A stretch of 64,000 nucleotides of DNA, from NCBI RefSeq assembly GCF_011799805.1, contig NZ_WXUB01000003.1, forward strand, positions 372,001 to 436,000, read 5' to 3'. The position numbers and the translations under genes were made by a program. Positions 8,758 through 17,334 of the stretch are shown here, one piece after another; position 1 is the stretch's first letter, and every line of letters starts with the position of its first letter. The notes under the pieces were generated by a model. It ran no database searches and was not told where the DNA came from. It saw only the letters and a program-made list of their open reading frames with translations. This stretch comes from Maribellus sediminis (lineage in GTDB: Bacteria > Bacteroidota > Bacteroidia > Bacteroidales > Prolixibacteraceae).

Positions 8758-9417
8758 TGAAAGATTCATTCAGGAATGAGCTTTTTAACCTTCCTCTTAT
8801 CGCTCCCTGCAAGCAACTACCTTTATACACCTCTGTGTGAGGTTCTGCTCCCTTTTCGTCCGGAACAATCATTAAGCTTCGATCAGCCCTTTTCGCCGGA
8901 CGAGGTACAACATGCTCTTTTACCCAGGCCGCCGTAATTCGTTGAAATACTTTGGCCTGGGCCAAAATATAACGCACTTTCAGCGCTTTTTTTCGTTTAT
9001 AAAGAATTTCCGAAGGCAAGTTTTGCCCTTTTAAAGGGCTGAAAGTCCTTAGTCATTCAGCCCCGGGCAGAATGATCCCGAGACGTCGGGAGAATGTCGC
9101 CCGGGGTTAACGATCCCACAAAATCGGCGCAACTGCAACAATACATTGAAAAGGTACACTATAATGCGCCGAATTTCTGCTGCTGATCAAAATCGCTCAT
9201 TCCTTGTATTTGTATAAAAAGGTAGTTTTTTGAAGGGAGATCCGTCCGGAGCCGTCATTCGGGTACAGGTTAGAGGGTTATTCAACTAAAGTAACTTACC
9301 TTACCAACTTTTGACAATTCCTCAAAATCACGATTGTTTTTTGTGTTTTTATGTAACATAAATCTGCCGGAATTCGAATAACTAAAAACAAAACTACGTT
9401 ACAAAAAGCTAAAAGTC
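8758..9417. other. Gene-free stretch with hairpin repeats
   Basis: No convincing gene is seen in these 660 bases. An open frame of 103 codons on the minus strand begins inside the metK terminator and has no recognisable homology. The notable content is the hairpin element at 9025-9106 and a GCCGTCATTCGG word at 9251-9262 that is the reverse complement of 7396-7407. The last 150 bases are AT-rich and probably hold the promoter of the stress protein, though no exact TAnnTTTG box was found. Confidence 0.6.
9025..9106. repeat. Nested hairpin repeat element
   Basis: A perfect palindrome GCCCTTT-T-AAAGGGC (9025-9039) is followed by a nested hairpin. CCCCGGGC (9061-9068) pairs with GCCCGGGG (9099-9106), and inside it TCCCGA (9076-9081) pairs with TCGGGA (9086-9091) around GACG. 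The TCCCGA..TCGGGA core and the CCCCGGGC arms resemble multicopy REP-type palindromes common between genes in Bacteroidota. Copy number cannot be judged from one window. Confidence 0.6.
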
Positions 9418-10527
9418 ATGGAAGAAAAACTTATCACTCTAGTTGTCCTGCCTTATTCAAAAGCACACATATTTAAAGTACTGCTCGAAGAAAAAGGCAT
9501 TGATTGTGAGCTGGAATATGTCAACCTGATTCAGGGCGATACAACAGCCACTGTGCGATTCAAAATTCTGGAAAAAGATATCCAGAAAGCTGTTCATGAA
9601 CTGGAACTGTTTTTGGGTACCAAAACTGAAACCGAACCGGAATCAAAAGCCGACCTGCCAAAACAAATTCTGGTTCCAATCGATTTCTCGGAAGCTTCGT
9701 TAAAGGCCGCCAAAACAGCCGTTGATATTGCTGCACATGTAAAATCAGAAGTACTTTTTATGCACAGCTTTATCAATCCGATCATTCACAGTATTCCTTA
9801 CAGCGATATTTACGCTTTTGATTCTTCAGCACTTTTTAAAATTGAACACGCCGAAGAGAATGCCAATAAAGACTTTAAAAAGTTCATAAAAAAACTGAAC
9901 AAGGAAGTTGGCGAGGAAGTGTGGAATTCGATTCAAACCGACTACATTATTAAGTCGGGTTATGCCGAGGAAGACATCCTGGCTTACGCAAGAAAAAATC
10001 ATCCGCGTTTGATTGTAGTGGGTAGCGGCGGTGATAATTATCCGCAGGGTATTGTAGGAAGTGTTACTGCCGATATCATGTACAATGCCAATGTTCCGGT
10101 GCTGGTTATTCCAAAAGATACCCCTGACAAAAAGGTAACGGAAATCAACAACGTGATGTATGCCACCAATTTTGATGAAAAAGATTTTGTGGCCATCGAT
10201 AAACTGTTAAACCTGCTTGAGCCTTTCGACATAAAACTCACCTGTGCACACGTTGGCGAGCCACGTCGCAACAGCTGGGACCTTGCCCGCCTGGAAGGAA
10301 TGAAAGAACTTTTGCAGAAAAAATATGAGAAAAAGAACTTTACCTGCATGCTGCTCGAAGGCAACGAAGTATTGGAAACCATTGAGTCGTACATTAAAAA
10401 TGCCGGCATCGATATGCTTTCTTTAACTACGCACAAAAGAAATATGATTGCCAGGTTATTTAATCCGAGCTTTGCCCGGAAAATGGTATTTCACAGTAAC
10501 ACACCACTTTTGGTATTTCATGCCTGA
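9418..10527 (+). CDS. Universal stress protein with two UspA domains and an extra N-terminal domain
   Basis: A 369-residue cytoplasmic stress protein. Residues 1-70 form a small alpha/beta domain that looks like the putative signal-transducing DUF2007 fold (YSKAHIFKVLLEEKGI). UspA domain 1 spans about 80-238 (ILVPIDFSEASLKAAKTA at its start; the nucleotide-loop region VVGSGGDNYPQGIVGSVTADIM near 200). UspA domain 2 spans about 240-369 and ends HSNTPLLVFHA, but lacks a clear GxxG nucleotide loop and may be structural only. It stands alone upstream of the initiator tRNA. The family is clear; the physiological trigger is unknown and the DUF2007 likeness is tentative. Confidence 0.88.
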   Translation: MEEKLITLVVLPYSKAHIFKVLLEEKGIDCELEYVNLIQGDTTATVRFKILEKDIQKAVHELELFLGTKTETEPESKADLPKQILVPIDFSEASLKAAKTAVDIAAHVKSEVLFMHSFINPIIHSIPYSDIYAFDSSALFKIEHAEENANKDFKKFIKKLNKEVGEEVWNSIQTDYIIKSGYAEEDILAYARKNHPRLIVVGSGGDNYPQGIVGSVTADIMYNANVPVLVIPKDTPDKKVTEINNVMYATNFDEKDFVAIDKLLNLLEPFDIKLTCAHVGEPRRNSWDLARLEGMKELLQKKYEKKNFTCMLLEGNEVLETIESYIKNAGIDMLSLTTHKRNMIARLFNPSFARKMVFHSNTPLLVFHA

Positions 10528-10575
10528 ACTTATTGAAGAAGGAATAATAAAATATCGGTAGAAAAAGTGTGAAGT

Positions 10576-10606
10576 TTTGCAGATTATAAAAAAGCTATTA
10601 TATTTG
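10576..10606 (+). promoter_or_regulatory. Promoter of the initiator tRNA gene
   Basis: TTTG (10576-10579), 19 bases, then TATATTTG (10599-10606): an exact match in sequence and spacing to the Bacteroidota primary sigma consensus TTTG-N19-TAnnTTTG. Transcription would begin near 10612, some 37 bases before the mature tRNA. Confidence 0.85.
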
Positions 10607-10648
10607 CACCCGCGTTCACAGAGAAATTCATTTGAATTAAAAATATAT

Positions 10649-10721
<73 letters not shown>

Positions 10722-10726
10722 CTCAG

Positions 10727-10755
10727 AAGCCGGTTTTTAACCGGCTTTTTTATTT
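10727..10755 (+). terminator. Terminator of the tRNA gene
   Basis: AAGCCGGTT (10727-10735) pairs with AACCGGCTT (10739-10747) around a three-T loop, and the stem runs into a T-rich tract. It begins six bases after the discriminator base of the tRNA. Confidence 0.9.
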
Positions 10756-10838
10756 TCATACCCCCATATCACTACATATTTCTGTACTTTTAATCCCGCA
10801 ACTCTTAAGAGTTATTACTCTAACTAAAAGCAATAAAG

Positions 10839-11072
10839 ATGAACTCCTTCGATTTTCAAGAGCTGAAACCCATCCTGCTCAAATCGGTAATAACATGCCC
10901 GGAATGTGGATTTCAGAAAGAAGAAACGATGCCGGAAGACGCCTGCAGCTTTTTTTATGAATGCACCAAGTGCCACGCCGTTTTGAAACCAAAAGCAGGC
11001 GATTGTTGTGTGTATTGCTCTTACGGAACAGTTCCCTGTCCGCCAATTCAGCAGGGAAAAAACTGTTGCTGA
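10839..11072 (+). CDS. GDCCVxC-domain small zinc-ribbon-like protein
   Basis: A 77-residue cysteine-rich protein. ITCPECGFQ at about 19-27 and YECTKCHAV at about 40-48 are two Cx2C knuckles. They are followed by GDCCVYCSYGTVPCPP, the defining motif of the GDCCVxC family (some members of which carry selenocysteine), and the chain ends KNCC. The function of the family is not established; metal or redox chemistry is suggested by ten cysteines. It has no operon partner: the initiator tRNA is upstream and an outer-membrane barrel gene starts 93 bases downstream. Confidence 0.85.
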   Translation: MNSFDFQELKPILLKSVITCPECGFQKEETMPEDACSFFYECTKCHAVLKPKAGDCCVYCSYGTVPCPPIQQGKNCC

Positions 11073-11165
11073 TACAATTCCTGAAGTTTACGGTTTTCGT
11101 TCAACCCAGGTGTTGCATTCTGCAAAAACCTGCCTATATTTAATAGCTGAACTTACACCTGCACA

Positions 11166-11774
11166 ATGAAGAAATTTATCCTCCTGGCAATTGCCTCCAT
11201 TCTCACCAATTTAGTTTCTGCACAACGCGTTGAAGTAACCCCAACATTTGGCTACACTTTTAGTGGTACGGTAAAAGGTTACTACGGAACGTATGACGTG
11301 CAAAATGCCATGCTTTACGGAGCCAAACTGGATGTTGAATTTATCGATTTAACATACTTCGAGCTGAGCTACCGGAGAAACGATCCAACATTGGAATACA
11401 TCACAAGTTCGCTCGATTACAAGGAAGCAAATACCGGGACTGCGCATTACATGGCCGGTGTGTTGCGAGAATTAAACAACGGCACTTTTCGGCCATACGG
11501 AGTTATTAACCTCGGATTAACCCGTTACTGGGATAAAGGCGACTCCGATTTCAGAAAATGGTTCTTTTCAACCGAGTTTGCTATCGGTACAAAAATATTT
11601 ATAACCGACTATCTGGGATTTCGTTTTCAGGCTTCGGTCACCACTCCCTGGGATTTCGACGGTGGTGGAATTTACTGGGGCATTGGAGGAGGAAGCAGTG
11701 CCAATTTAACTTTTGGTGTCCCGATCGCCCACTGGGATTTATCAGGTGGAATAATTATCAGCCTGCCGGATTAA
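11166..11774 (+). CDS. Outer-membrane beta-barrel protein
   Basis: Residues 1-19 form a signal peptide ending in LVSAQ. The remaining 180 residues alternate hydrophobic and polar residues in strands rich in Gly, Tyr and Phe (VTPTFGYTFSG, YFELSYRRND, YGVINLGLTRYW, LGFRFQASVTTPWDF), and the chain ends close to a hydrophobic strand, as expected of an eight-stranded barrel in the outer membrane. No conserved motif gives a ligand. The next gene in the same direction, the BNR-repeat protein, starts 96 bases on and probably has its own promoter. Confidence 0.75.
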   Translation: MKKFILLAIASILTNLVSAQRVEVTPTFGYTFSGTVKGYYGTYDVQNAMLYGAKLDVEFIDLTYFELSYRRNDPTLEYITSSLDYKEANTGTAHYMAGVLRELNNGTFRPYGVINLGLTRYWDKGDSDFRKWFFSTEFAIGTKIFITDYLGFRFQASVTTPWDFDGGGIYWGIGGGSSANLTFGVPIAHWDLSGGIIISLPD

Positions 11775-11869
11775 AGAAAGTTGGTTCTCATCTTTTTAAA
11801 TTTTCTCTCCAAACTGCTGAGTTGGCAAATTTTCCCATTTTTGCAGGTACGTAACTACAATCAAACAAA

Positions 11870-14542
11870 ATGAAACGATTACTCAGCACCGCAGGCACTG
11901 TCATTTTCATTTCCCTGTTTTTTATAACAGCTTCGGGTCAGAAAAATCAAACAGACAAATATGCGGCTTTCAATTACCGCAATCTTGGTGCTTACCGCGC
12001 CGGTGCCTGGGTAGGTTCGCTGGCAGTTCCCGAAAATCCGGGAGAAAAACATAAATACACCTGGTATGTTGGAGCCCGTGCCGGAGGAATCTGGAAAACA
12101 GTAAACAACGGAACTACTTTCGAATGTATTTCCGATACCTTTGGCACCTCATCAATCGGCGATATGGCAGTTGCTCCGTCAAACCCGGAAATCATCTGGG
12201 CCGGGACAGGCGAGGCTTTCAATGCCCGTTCGTCGTATTACGGAAACGGAATCTGGAAATCGACCGATGCCGGAAAAACCTGGCAAAATATGGGACTGCA
12301 CGATTCGCATCACATTGCCAAAGTGGTAATTCACCCAACTAATCCCGACATAGTTTGGGTGGCTTCGATGGGACACCTGTTTTCGAAAAATGAAGAACGC
12401 GGTGTATTTAAAACCATCAACGGAGGCAAAACCTGGGAAAAAGTTCTCTATATTGATGCTGCAACCGGTGTAACTGATCTGGTCATTCATCCTACTGATC
12501 CGGGTATTTTGTATGCAGCCACTTACGAAAAAACACGCACCGCCTGGACTTTTGATCCGGGAGGTGAAAAGAGCCGCATTTACAAATCGACTGACGGCGG
12601 AACGAGCTGGAATGTAGTTAAAGGCGGACTTCCTGAAGGACCGTTCGGAAGAATTGGCCTGGACATCCAGCGGTCGAATCCGGATGTTTTGGTAGCTGTT
12701 GTTCAAAACCTGAACGTAAAACCCGGAGTCGATCCCAACGCACAAACTGCTTTTGATGAATTTACCGATCACTCTTTCGATAACCTGGTGGGTGGCGAAG
12801 TGTACATCAGCAAAAATGCGGGCAAAAGCTGGAAACGCATCAATGATCCGGAAACCAACGATGTTAGCGGAAAAGCGGCTTACAGCTTTAACCGCATTGC
12901 AATTGATCCCTTTGATGCCGATAAAATATACATTATCGGCGATGCCATGCATTACACCCTCGATGGTGGAAAAACGTGGCCCGGAAGGCGCGAGCAGCAA
13001 CTGTTTCAAACGAATTTTGGCGATAACCGCGTTTTCTGGATCGATTCGAAAGATCCGCGCCACATGATGCTGGGATCCGACGGTGGCGTGTATTCTTCCT
13101 TTGATGGCGGCCTGAGTATGAATCACTATTACCAGCTTCCGCTTGGCGAAGTCTACAATGTTGAGGTCGATATGGAAACGCCGTATAACATTTACATCGG
13201 ATTACAGGACCACGAAGCCTGGAAAGCACCATCGAACGGATGGTCGGGACAGATCACTCCTGCCGACTGGGTAATTACCGGAATGTGGGATGGCATGTTC
13301 ACCAAAGTAGATCCGGACGACAATAAAAACATCTACGCCACCACGCAGTTTGGTTCTCACCTCCGAATCGATCAGTCGGTTGGCGAGCGCCAGTCAATTG
13401 TTCCGGTACCCGAAGATTCAACAGAACATTACCGCTATACCTGGACAACTCCGCTGTCCATTTCGCCCCACAACAGCGCGATTATTTACACCGGAGCTCA
13501 AAAAGTTCTGCGCTCACTTAACCGTGGAGAAAAATGGGAAGAGATCAGCCCTGATCTTACGAAGAACGATCCCGGAAAAATACATGGAAAGGGACACATC
13601 CAGTACTGCACCATCACTACACTGGACGAATCGCCGTTGAAAGCCGGAGTGATTTGGGTAGGCACCGATGACGGAAACGTTCAGCTCACTACCGATTTTG
13701 GTCACAACTGGACTGATCTCACACTAAATCTTGCCAAAGCCGGAGCGCCCGATTCCATGTGGGTAAGCAAAGTATTTCCTTCGAATTATGACGCGGCTAC
13801 GGCCTACATCTCGAAATGTGGATTTACCGATGATGTAATGGATGCCCACATTTATGTGACGCACGATTTTGGCCTTACCTGGAAGAAAATTACAAAGGGG
13901 TTGCCAGCTTCTCCGGTGAATGTCATCATTGAGGACCGCAAAAATCCGGCGCTTCTTTTTGCCGGAAACGATCTGGGAGTTTATGTCTCAACCGATTCGG
14001 GTGAAAACTGGCTGCCGTTTCAGGCGAACATGCCCAATGTGGTAGTTCGCGATTTACTGATCCATCCGCGTGAGAACGATTTAATTGTGGGAACCTACGG
14101 TCGTGCGGCCTGGATAACCGACATCACTCCACTGCAACAACTCACCCCGGAAATTGAGTCGAAAGATTTACACCTGTTTGAAATAGCACCCAAACCTCAG
14201 TTGAATTATTCGCAACAAGCCAACTGGGGAAATTACCACATGATGGGAAGTAACCATCTCAACTCACCCAATGAGCCTAACGGGCTGGAAATATGGTATC
14301 TGCTGGGCAAGCAATTAAAAGGTGAAACACGTATCGGTATTGAAAACAATAACGGAGAAGTTATTTACGACGAAGTTCTGCCCGGGAAAGCCGGAATAAA
14401 TAAAATATACTGGAACACACGTCGCGCCGAACCGGGAGACTATACCATTATCATAAAAAACAGCAGCTTTTCGGAAAGCAAAAAAGGCACAGTGCTGGAA
14501 AGATGGATCTGGCCGGTGTTAAATTATTCGGGAAAAAAATAA
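11870..14542 (+). CDS. Exported BNR/VPS10-like repeat protein ('glycosyl hydrolase' family)
   Basis: The 890-residue product has a signal peptide (1-24, ending ITASGQ) and then two seven-bladed-propeller-like regions built from Asp-box repeats: STDAGKTW, TINGGKTW, STDGGTSW, SKNAGKSW, LDGGKTW, TTDFGHNW and STDSGENW. The likeness is to the large Bacteroidota family annotated as WD40/YVTN/BNR or sortilin-like 'glycosyl hydrolase'. Asp-boxes are structural and no sialidase catalytic set is evident, so enzymatic activity is unproven. The C-terminal 140 residues form a beta-sandwich-like tail without a typical type IX sorting motif. It is probably periplasmic or surface-exposed. Confidence 0.8.
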   Translation: MKRLLSTAGTVIFISLFFITASGQKNQTDKYAAFNYRNLGAYRAGAWVGSLAVPENPGEKHKYTWYVGARAGGIWKTVNNGTTFECISDTFGTSSIGDMAVAPSNPEIIWAGTGEAFNARSSYYGNGIWKSTDAGKTWQNMGLHDSHHIAKVVIHPTNPDIVWVASMGHLFSKNEERGVFKTINGGKTWEKVLYIDAATGVTDLVIHPTDPGILYAATYEKTRTAWTFDPGGEKSRIYKSTDGGTSWNVVKGGLPEGPFGRIGLDIQRSNPDVLVAVVQNLNVKPGVDPNAQTAFDEFTDHSFDNLVGGEVYISKNAGKSWKRINDPETNDVSGKAAYSFNRIAIDPFDADKIYIIGDAMHYTLDGGKTWPGRREQQLFQTNFGDNRVFWIDSKDPRHMMLGSDGGVYSSFDGGLSMNHYYQLPLGEVYNVEVDMETPYNIYIGLQDHEAWKAPSNGWSGQITPADWVITGMWDGMFTKVDPDDNKNIYATTQFGSHLRIDQSVGERQSIVPVPEDSTEHYRYTWTTPLSISPHNSAIIYTGAQKVLRSLNRGEKWEEISPDLTKNDPGKIHGKGHIQYCTITTLDESPLKAGVIWVGTDDGNVQLTTDFGHNWTDLTLNLAKAGAPDSMWVSKVFPSNYDAATAYISKCGFTDDVMDAHIYVTHDFGLTWKKITKGLPASPVNVIIEDRKNPALLFAGNDLGVYVSTDSGENWLPFQANMPNVVVRDLLIHPRENDLIVGTYGRAAWITDITPLQQLTPEIESKDLHLFEIAPKPQLNYSQQANWGNYHMMGSNHLNSPNEPNGLEIWYLLGKQLKGETRIGIENNNGEVIYDEVLPGKAGINKIYWNTRRAEPGDYTIIIKNSSFSESKKGTVLERWIWPVLNYSGKK

Positions 14543-14633
14543 AAAGATTTTATCTTGAATTACACATTTAATCCTGTAAGTTGCAAGCCATCAAGAAGGT
14601 GATTAACAAGCGGTTCTTCTTTCACATTAGTAT

Positions 14634-15377
14634 TTAGTTTTCCAGGTTTTTAGCAGCCAGTTCGTCGGTAATAAATGGTAAACTCAAATGCAATGAGAAA
14701 TAGCCCATGCGATTAACGTCAGCACTTAATTTGTCGTTGAAAAGGTCGGCTAAGCCATAATAATACCGGGCATGCACAAATATTCCTCTGCCTTTAAGTG
14801 CTTTTCCAAGCAAATAACAAACATCGGCAACCGGTCCGTAATCTACTTTGTTTACATATGACTCAAAATCTTGTTTAAATTCACCTTCTTCTCCTCTAAA
14901 TGTTGCACTTGCATTTCGTAAAAAAGAGACTTGCGGTCCCAGGCTGTATCTCCATTTTCTGTTATTGGTTTGATAAGAAAACAAGATGGGAATTTCATTG
15001 TATCCAAGGTACAACGTTGCAGGCACATTCATGAATTCAGCATCAAGACCGGGGCTGCCCGTAGCCAGAGAATAGGTTTTGAACCGTACATTTCGAATAC
15101 TTACAAAATAAATCTGGGGGCTGAAATACCAGTTTTCTGCTAGTTGAAGATTTGCACCAATTCCAAAATTTATCCCCATTCGGGAACGCTTTGTATCAGG
15201 TATATCTGAATAATGAGAAAAAAAACCACCTGCTTCCATGCTGATATTAAACTTTTCGGAAGCCACCTGATCGCCAAAAAGCAAAGCCACAATGGCGGCC
15301 TGACCTTTAACCTGTCGTGTAGGTAATAAAATAGTGGTTGAACATAAAAACAAGGCCAAAAAAAATTGCTTTTTCAT
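14634..15377 (-). CDS. PorT-like outer-membrane beta-barrel protein
   Basis: A 247-residue product with a signal peptide (cleavage near QVKGQA) and barrel strands (FNISMEAGGFFSHYS, MGINFGIGANLQLAENWYFSPQIYFV, YSLGPQVSFLRNAS, GIFVHARYYYGLADLF). Its start AAIVALLFGDQVASEKFNIS is closely like ISVLFGDKLNTDGIEFGL of the protein at 23171-23878, so the two are paralogues bracketing this region. It lies five bases downstream of the TolB/TPR regulator and is probably co-transcribed with it, which suggests a regulator-barrel pair. Confidence 0.75.
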   Translation of the reverse strand: MKKQFFLALFLCSTTILLPTRQVKGQAAIVALLFGDQVASEKFNISMEAGGFFSHYSDIPDTKRSRMGINFGIGANLQLAENWYFSPQIYFVSIRNVRFKTYSLATGSPGLDAEFMNVPATLYLGYNEIPILFSYQTNNRKWRYSLGPQVSFLRNASATFRGEEGEFKQDFESYVNKVDYGPVADVCYLLGKALKGRGIFVHARYYYGLADLFNDKLSADVNRMGYFSLHLSLPFITDELAAKNLEN

Positions 15378-15382
15378 TTTTA

Positions 15383-16978
15383 TTATAGTTTCAATCCTGC
15401 CAAACGCAAGCCTTCGAGGATATGATTTACAAGTGATTCTTCTTTTACATACCGGCTGATAAGATATTCTGCTTTTTTCTCAAAATCAGGCTTTAATTCA
15501 AGTAAATCTTTTACCTGTTTTGATGCTTCCTCGAAATTACTCAGTTGTCCGTTAACAGCAGCACGTAACATTGGTCCCCAGAATACTGAAGGAATATTAT
15601 ATTTATTGGCTTCCAACAAAGCTTCATCATAAGTTCCGGTTCGGTAGTAATACAACATGGTGCAGCCATGAAAATAAAGCGGATAGCTCATATTTCGGTG
15701 CATAATGTTATCCAGCATCTGCTTCCCTTTTTCCCACTCCCCGTATAAACACAAATAGAATGCGAGTGTCCCTGCCCTTAGGGCACCAATCGGGTCAATG
15801 GCAAGACACTTCTCGGCCAAATCAAGAAATCGTTCTTTTTCGTTACACACAAAACACTTGGTAGCCAGAATAGCGCTCACAATAAAGCTTTCAGGCTCAA
15901 TATACTTTGCTTTTTCAGCCAACGCAACAAAAAGCTTATAGGATTCAGTTGAATTCGGATAGTCGAGGGTGTAGACTGTTCCGTGCAATGCAGCAAGAAG
16001 TGCATTAATTAAACCGGATTCAGGATTTTTCTCATAAACATGGGTTATTGCTTCAAAAGCCTGTTCTGCAGAACTTTGGGTGAGCCGAAGCTGAAAATCA
16101 TAAAATTTCAGTACAGCATCATACGTTTCAAAATCCTTGAAATTATGATTATAAGAATCAACAGTCAGCTGGTGAAGAATGATACCATATTCGCTGCAAA
16201 GTACATTCGCAATTTCCTTTGCAACCGATTCCTGGATGACAAATGTATTGCTACTATTTAGCTTTCGGCTATAACTTTCGGCCCAGATCTGTTTCCCAAC
16301 GGACAGATCAGTTAGCCGTGCGAGAATTTTTATCTGATCTCCGGCCTTATTCAATGCACCTTCAAGAATAAACCTTACACCACTTTTTTCAACCAGTTTT
16401 TTAAGATGGTTCTTCGTCATATTTTCTTTTGAAAATGCAGAGAAGTTGTACACCGAAATATCTTCGTACTTGGTTAAAACCACCGATAACTCTTCTGTTA
16501 TTCCCCTGGAAAAATAGTGCATAGAACCATCTTCTGTAAGATCGGTAAATGGGAACACGGCTAATTTAGGTTCGCCGCTGTATTTTCTTCGAAATTCTGT
16601 GGTTTGTACCAGTTCCTTTTTAATAGCCTTTTTTAATGATATAAAAGGCGTATATCCGCCCTTCGGAATCTCAATTATTATTTGATCATCCTTTCCTTCC
16701 TTCAAATAAAATAGATCCAGCATTCTACGCAAGCGCCCTGCATGTATTCGAACCAGCGCATCCTGGCTCGGATCAAAATCTTCATTTCGCCCAAACACAT
16801 CTACTCCTATGGAATAGCCCTTGAGTTTTTCGGCCCGTCCGGCCAGATACTCTGAAACAACATATGAAAGAAATTTGCACAACAGATCCTTGGTTCGAAA
16901 ATCATCGCTTAAGCAGATCTTCTCGATCTGCTTTATGATTAAACTTTCATCAATCAGGTTAGTTTTAAGACTTTTCAT
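15383..16978 (-). CDS. Regulator-like protein: N-terminal wHTH-like domain, TolB/FlgO-like domain, TPRs
   Basis: The 531-residue protein has no signal peptide or membrane helix. Residues 1-115 match a domain found in many Bacteroidota, Proteobacteria and Acidobacteria proteins, with the hallmarks LKGYSIGVDVFGR, DFDPSQDALVRIHAGRLRRML and IEIPKGGYTPF; a DNA-binding role is generally assumed. Residues about 135-265 are a TolB N-terminal/FlgO-like domain (LAVFPFTDLTEDGSMHYFSRGITEEL). The rest is helical TPR-like. It is divergent from the 77-aa/arylsulfatase operon and five bases upstream of a barrel gene, so it probably controls one or both. The inducer is unknown. Confidence 0.72.
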   Translation of the reverse strand: MKSLKTNLIDESLIIKQIEKICLSDDFRTKDLLCKFLSYVVSEYLAGRAEKLKGYSIGVDVFGRNEDFDPSQDALVRIHAGRLRRMLDLFYLKEGKDDQIIIEIPKGGYTPFISLKKAIKKELVQTTEFRRKYSGEPKLAVFPFTDLTEDGSMHYFSRGITEELSVVLTKYEDISVYNFSAFSKENMTKNHLKKLVEKSGVRFILEGALNKAGDQIKILARLTDLSVGKQIWAESYSRKLNSSNTFVIQESVAKEIANVLCSEYGIILHQLTVDSYNHNFKDFETYDAVLKFYDFQLRLTQSSAEQAFEAITHVYEKNPESGLINALLAALHGTVYTLDYPNSTESYKLFVALAEKAKYIEPESFIVSAILATKCFVCNEKERFLDLAEKCLAIDPIGALRAGTLAFYLCLYGEWEKGKQMLDNIMHRNMSYPLYFHGCTMLYYYRTGTYDEALLEANKYNIPSVFWGPMLRAAVNGQLSNFEEASKQVKDLLELKPDFEKKAEYLISRYVKEESLVNHILEGLRLAGLKL

Positions 16979-17088
16979 TTCAATCTTTTGGCGGCCTTCC
17001 GTTTAACTGTATAATACGGTTATAAACTTCTAATTGCGAGTAATTTACCTTAACTTTTTCTAAAAACCAATAGGATCAACTTAATTTT

Positions 17089-17322
17089 ATGTTGCCAGAC
17101 TCCTATATTGAGCTTATAACCGAATTCCCTGATTCTAAAAAAAAGATAGAATGGCTGCTTCGTTTCGATGAAACCTTTCAGGAAATAGTGGAAGATTACC
17201 TGTTTTGCAAACAGGAGCTTAAAAAGTTATCCACGACAAAATCTGGCAGTATAACAACAAAATATGCTCAAACAATTCAGGATTTAAAAGAAGAATTACT
17301 TGCACGACTTGAACAAACTTAA
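17089..17322 (+). CDS. Small helical protein of unknown function
   Basis: A 77-residue, charged, mainly helical protein: LITEFPDSKKKIEWLLRFDETFQEIVEDYLFCKQ followed after a short gap by TIQDLKEELLARLEQT, which looks like an antiparallel helical pair. It has no signal, membrane segment or known motif. It ends 12 bases before the arylsulfatase ATG and is certainly in its transcript. It is divergent from the TolB/TPR regulator, so a role as a small regulatory or chaperone-like partner is possible but unproven. Confidence 0.65.
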   Translation: MLPDSYIELITEFPDSKKKIEWLLRFDETFQEIVEDYLFCKQELKKLSTTKSGSITTKYAQTIQDLKEELLARLEQT

Positions 17323-17334
17323 AACATAAAAATT

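Noticed and set aside
8708-9019. A 103-codon minus-strand frame after metK
   Set aside because: It begins upstream of and reads through the metK terminator hairpin, has no known motif, and adjoins repeat hairpins. It could be a remnant, but there is no support.
12179-13126. A 315-codon open frame on the minus strand
   Set aside because: It lies wholly antisense to the BNR-repeat gene, whose Asp-box repeats are unmistakable; the antisense product has no motif, and long antisense frames are common opposite biased codons.
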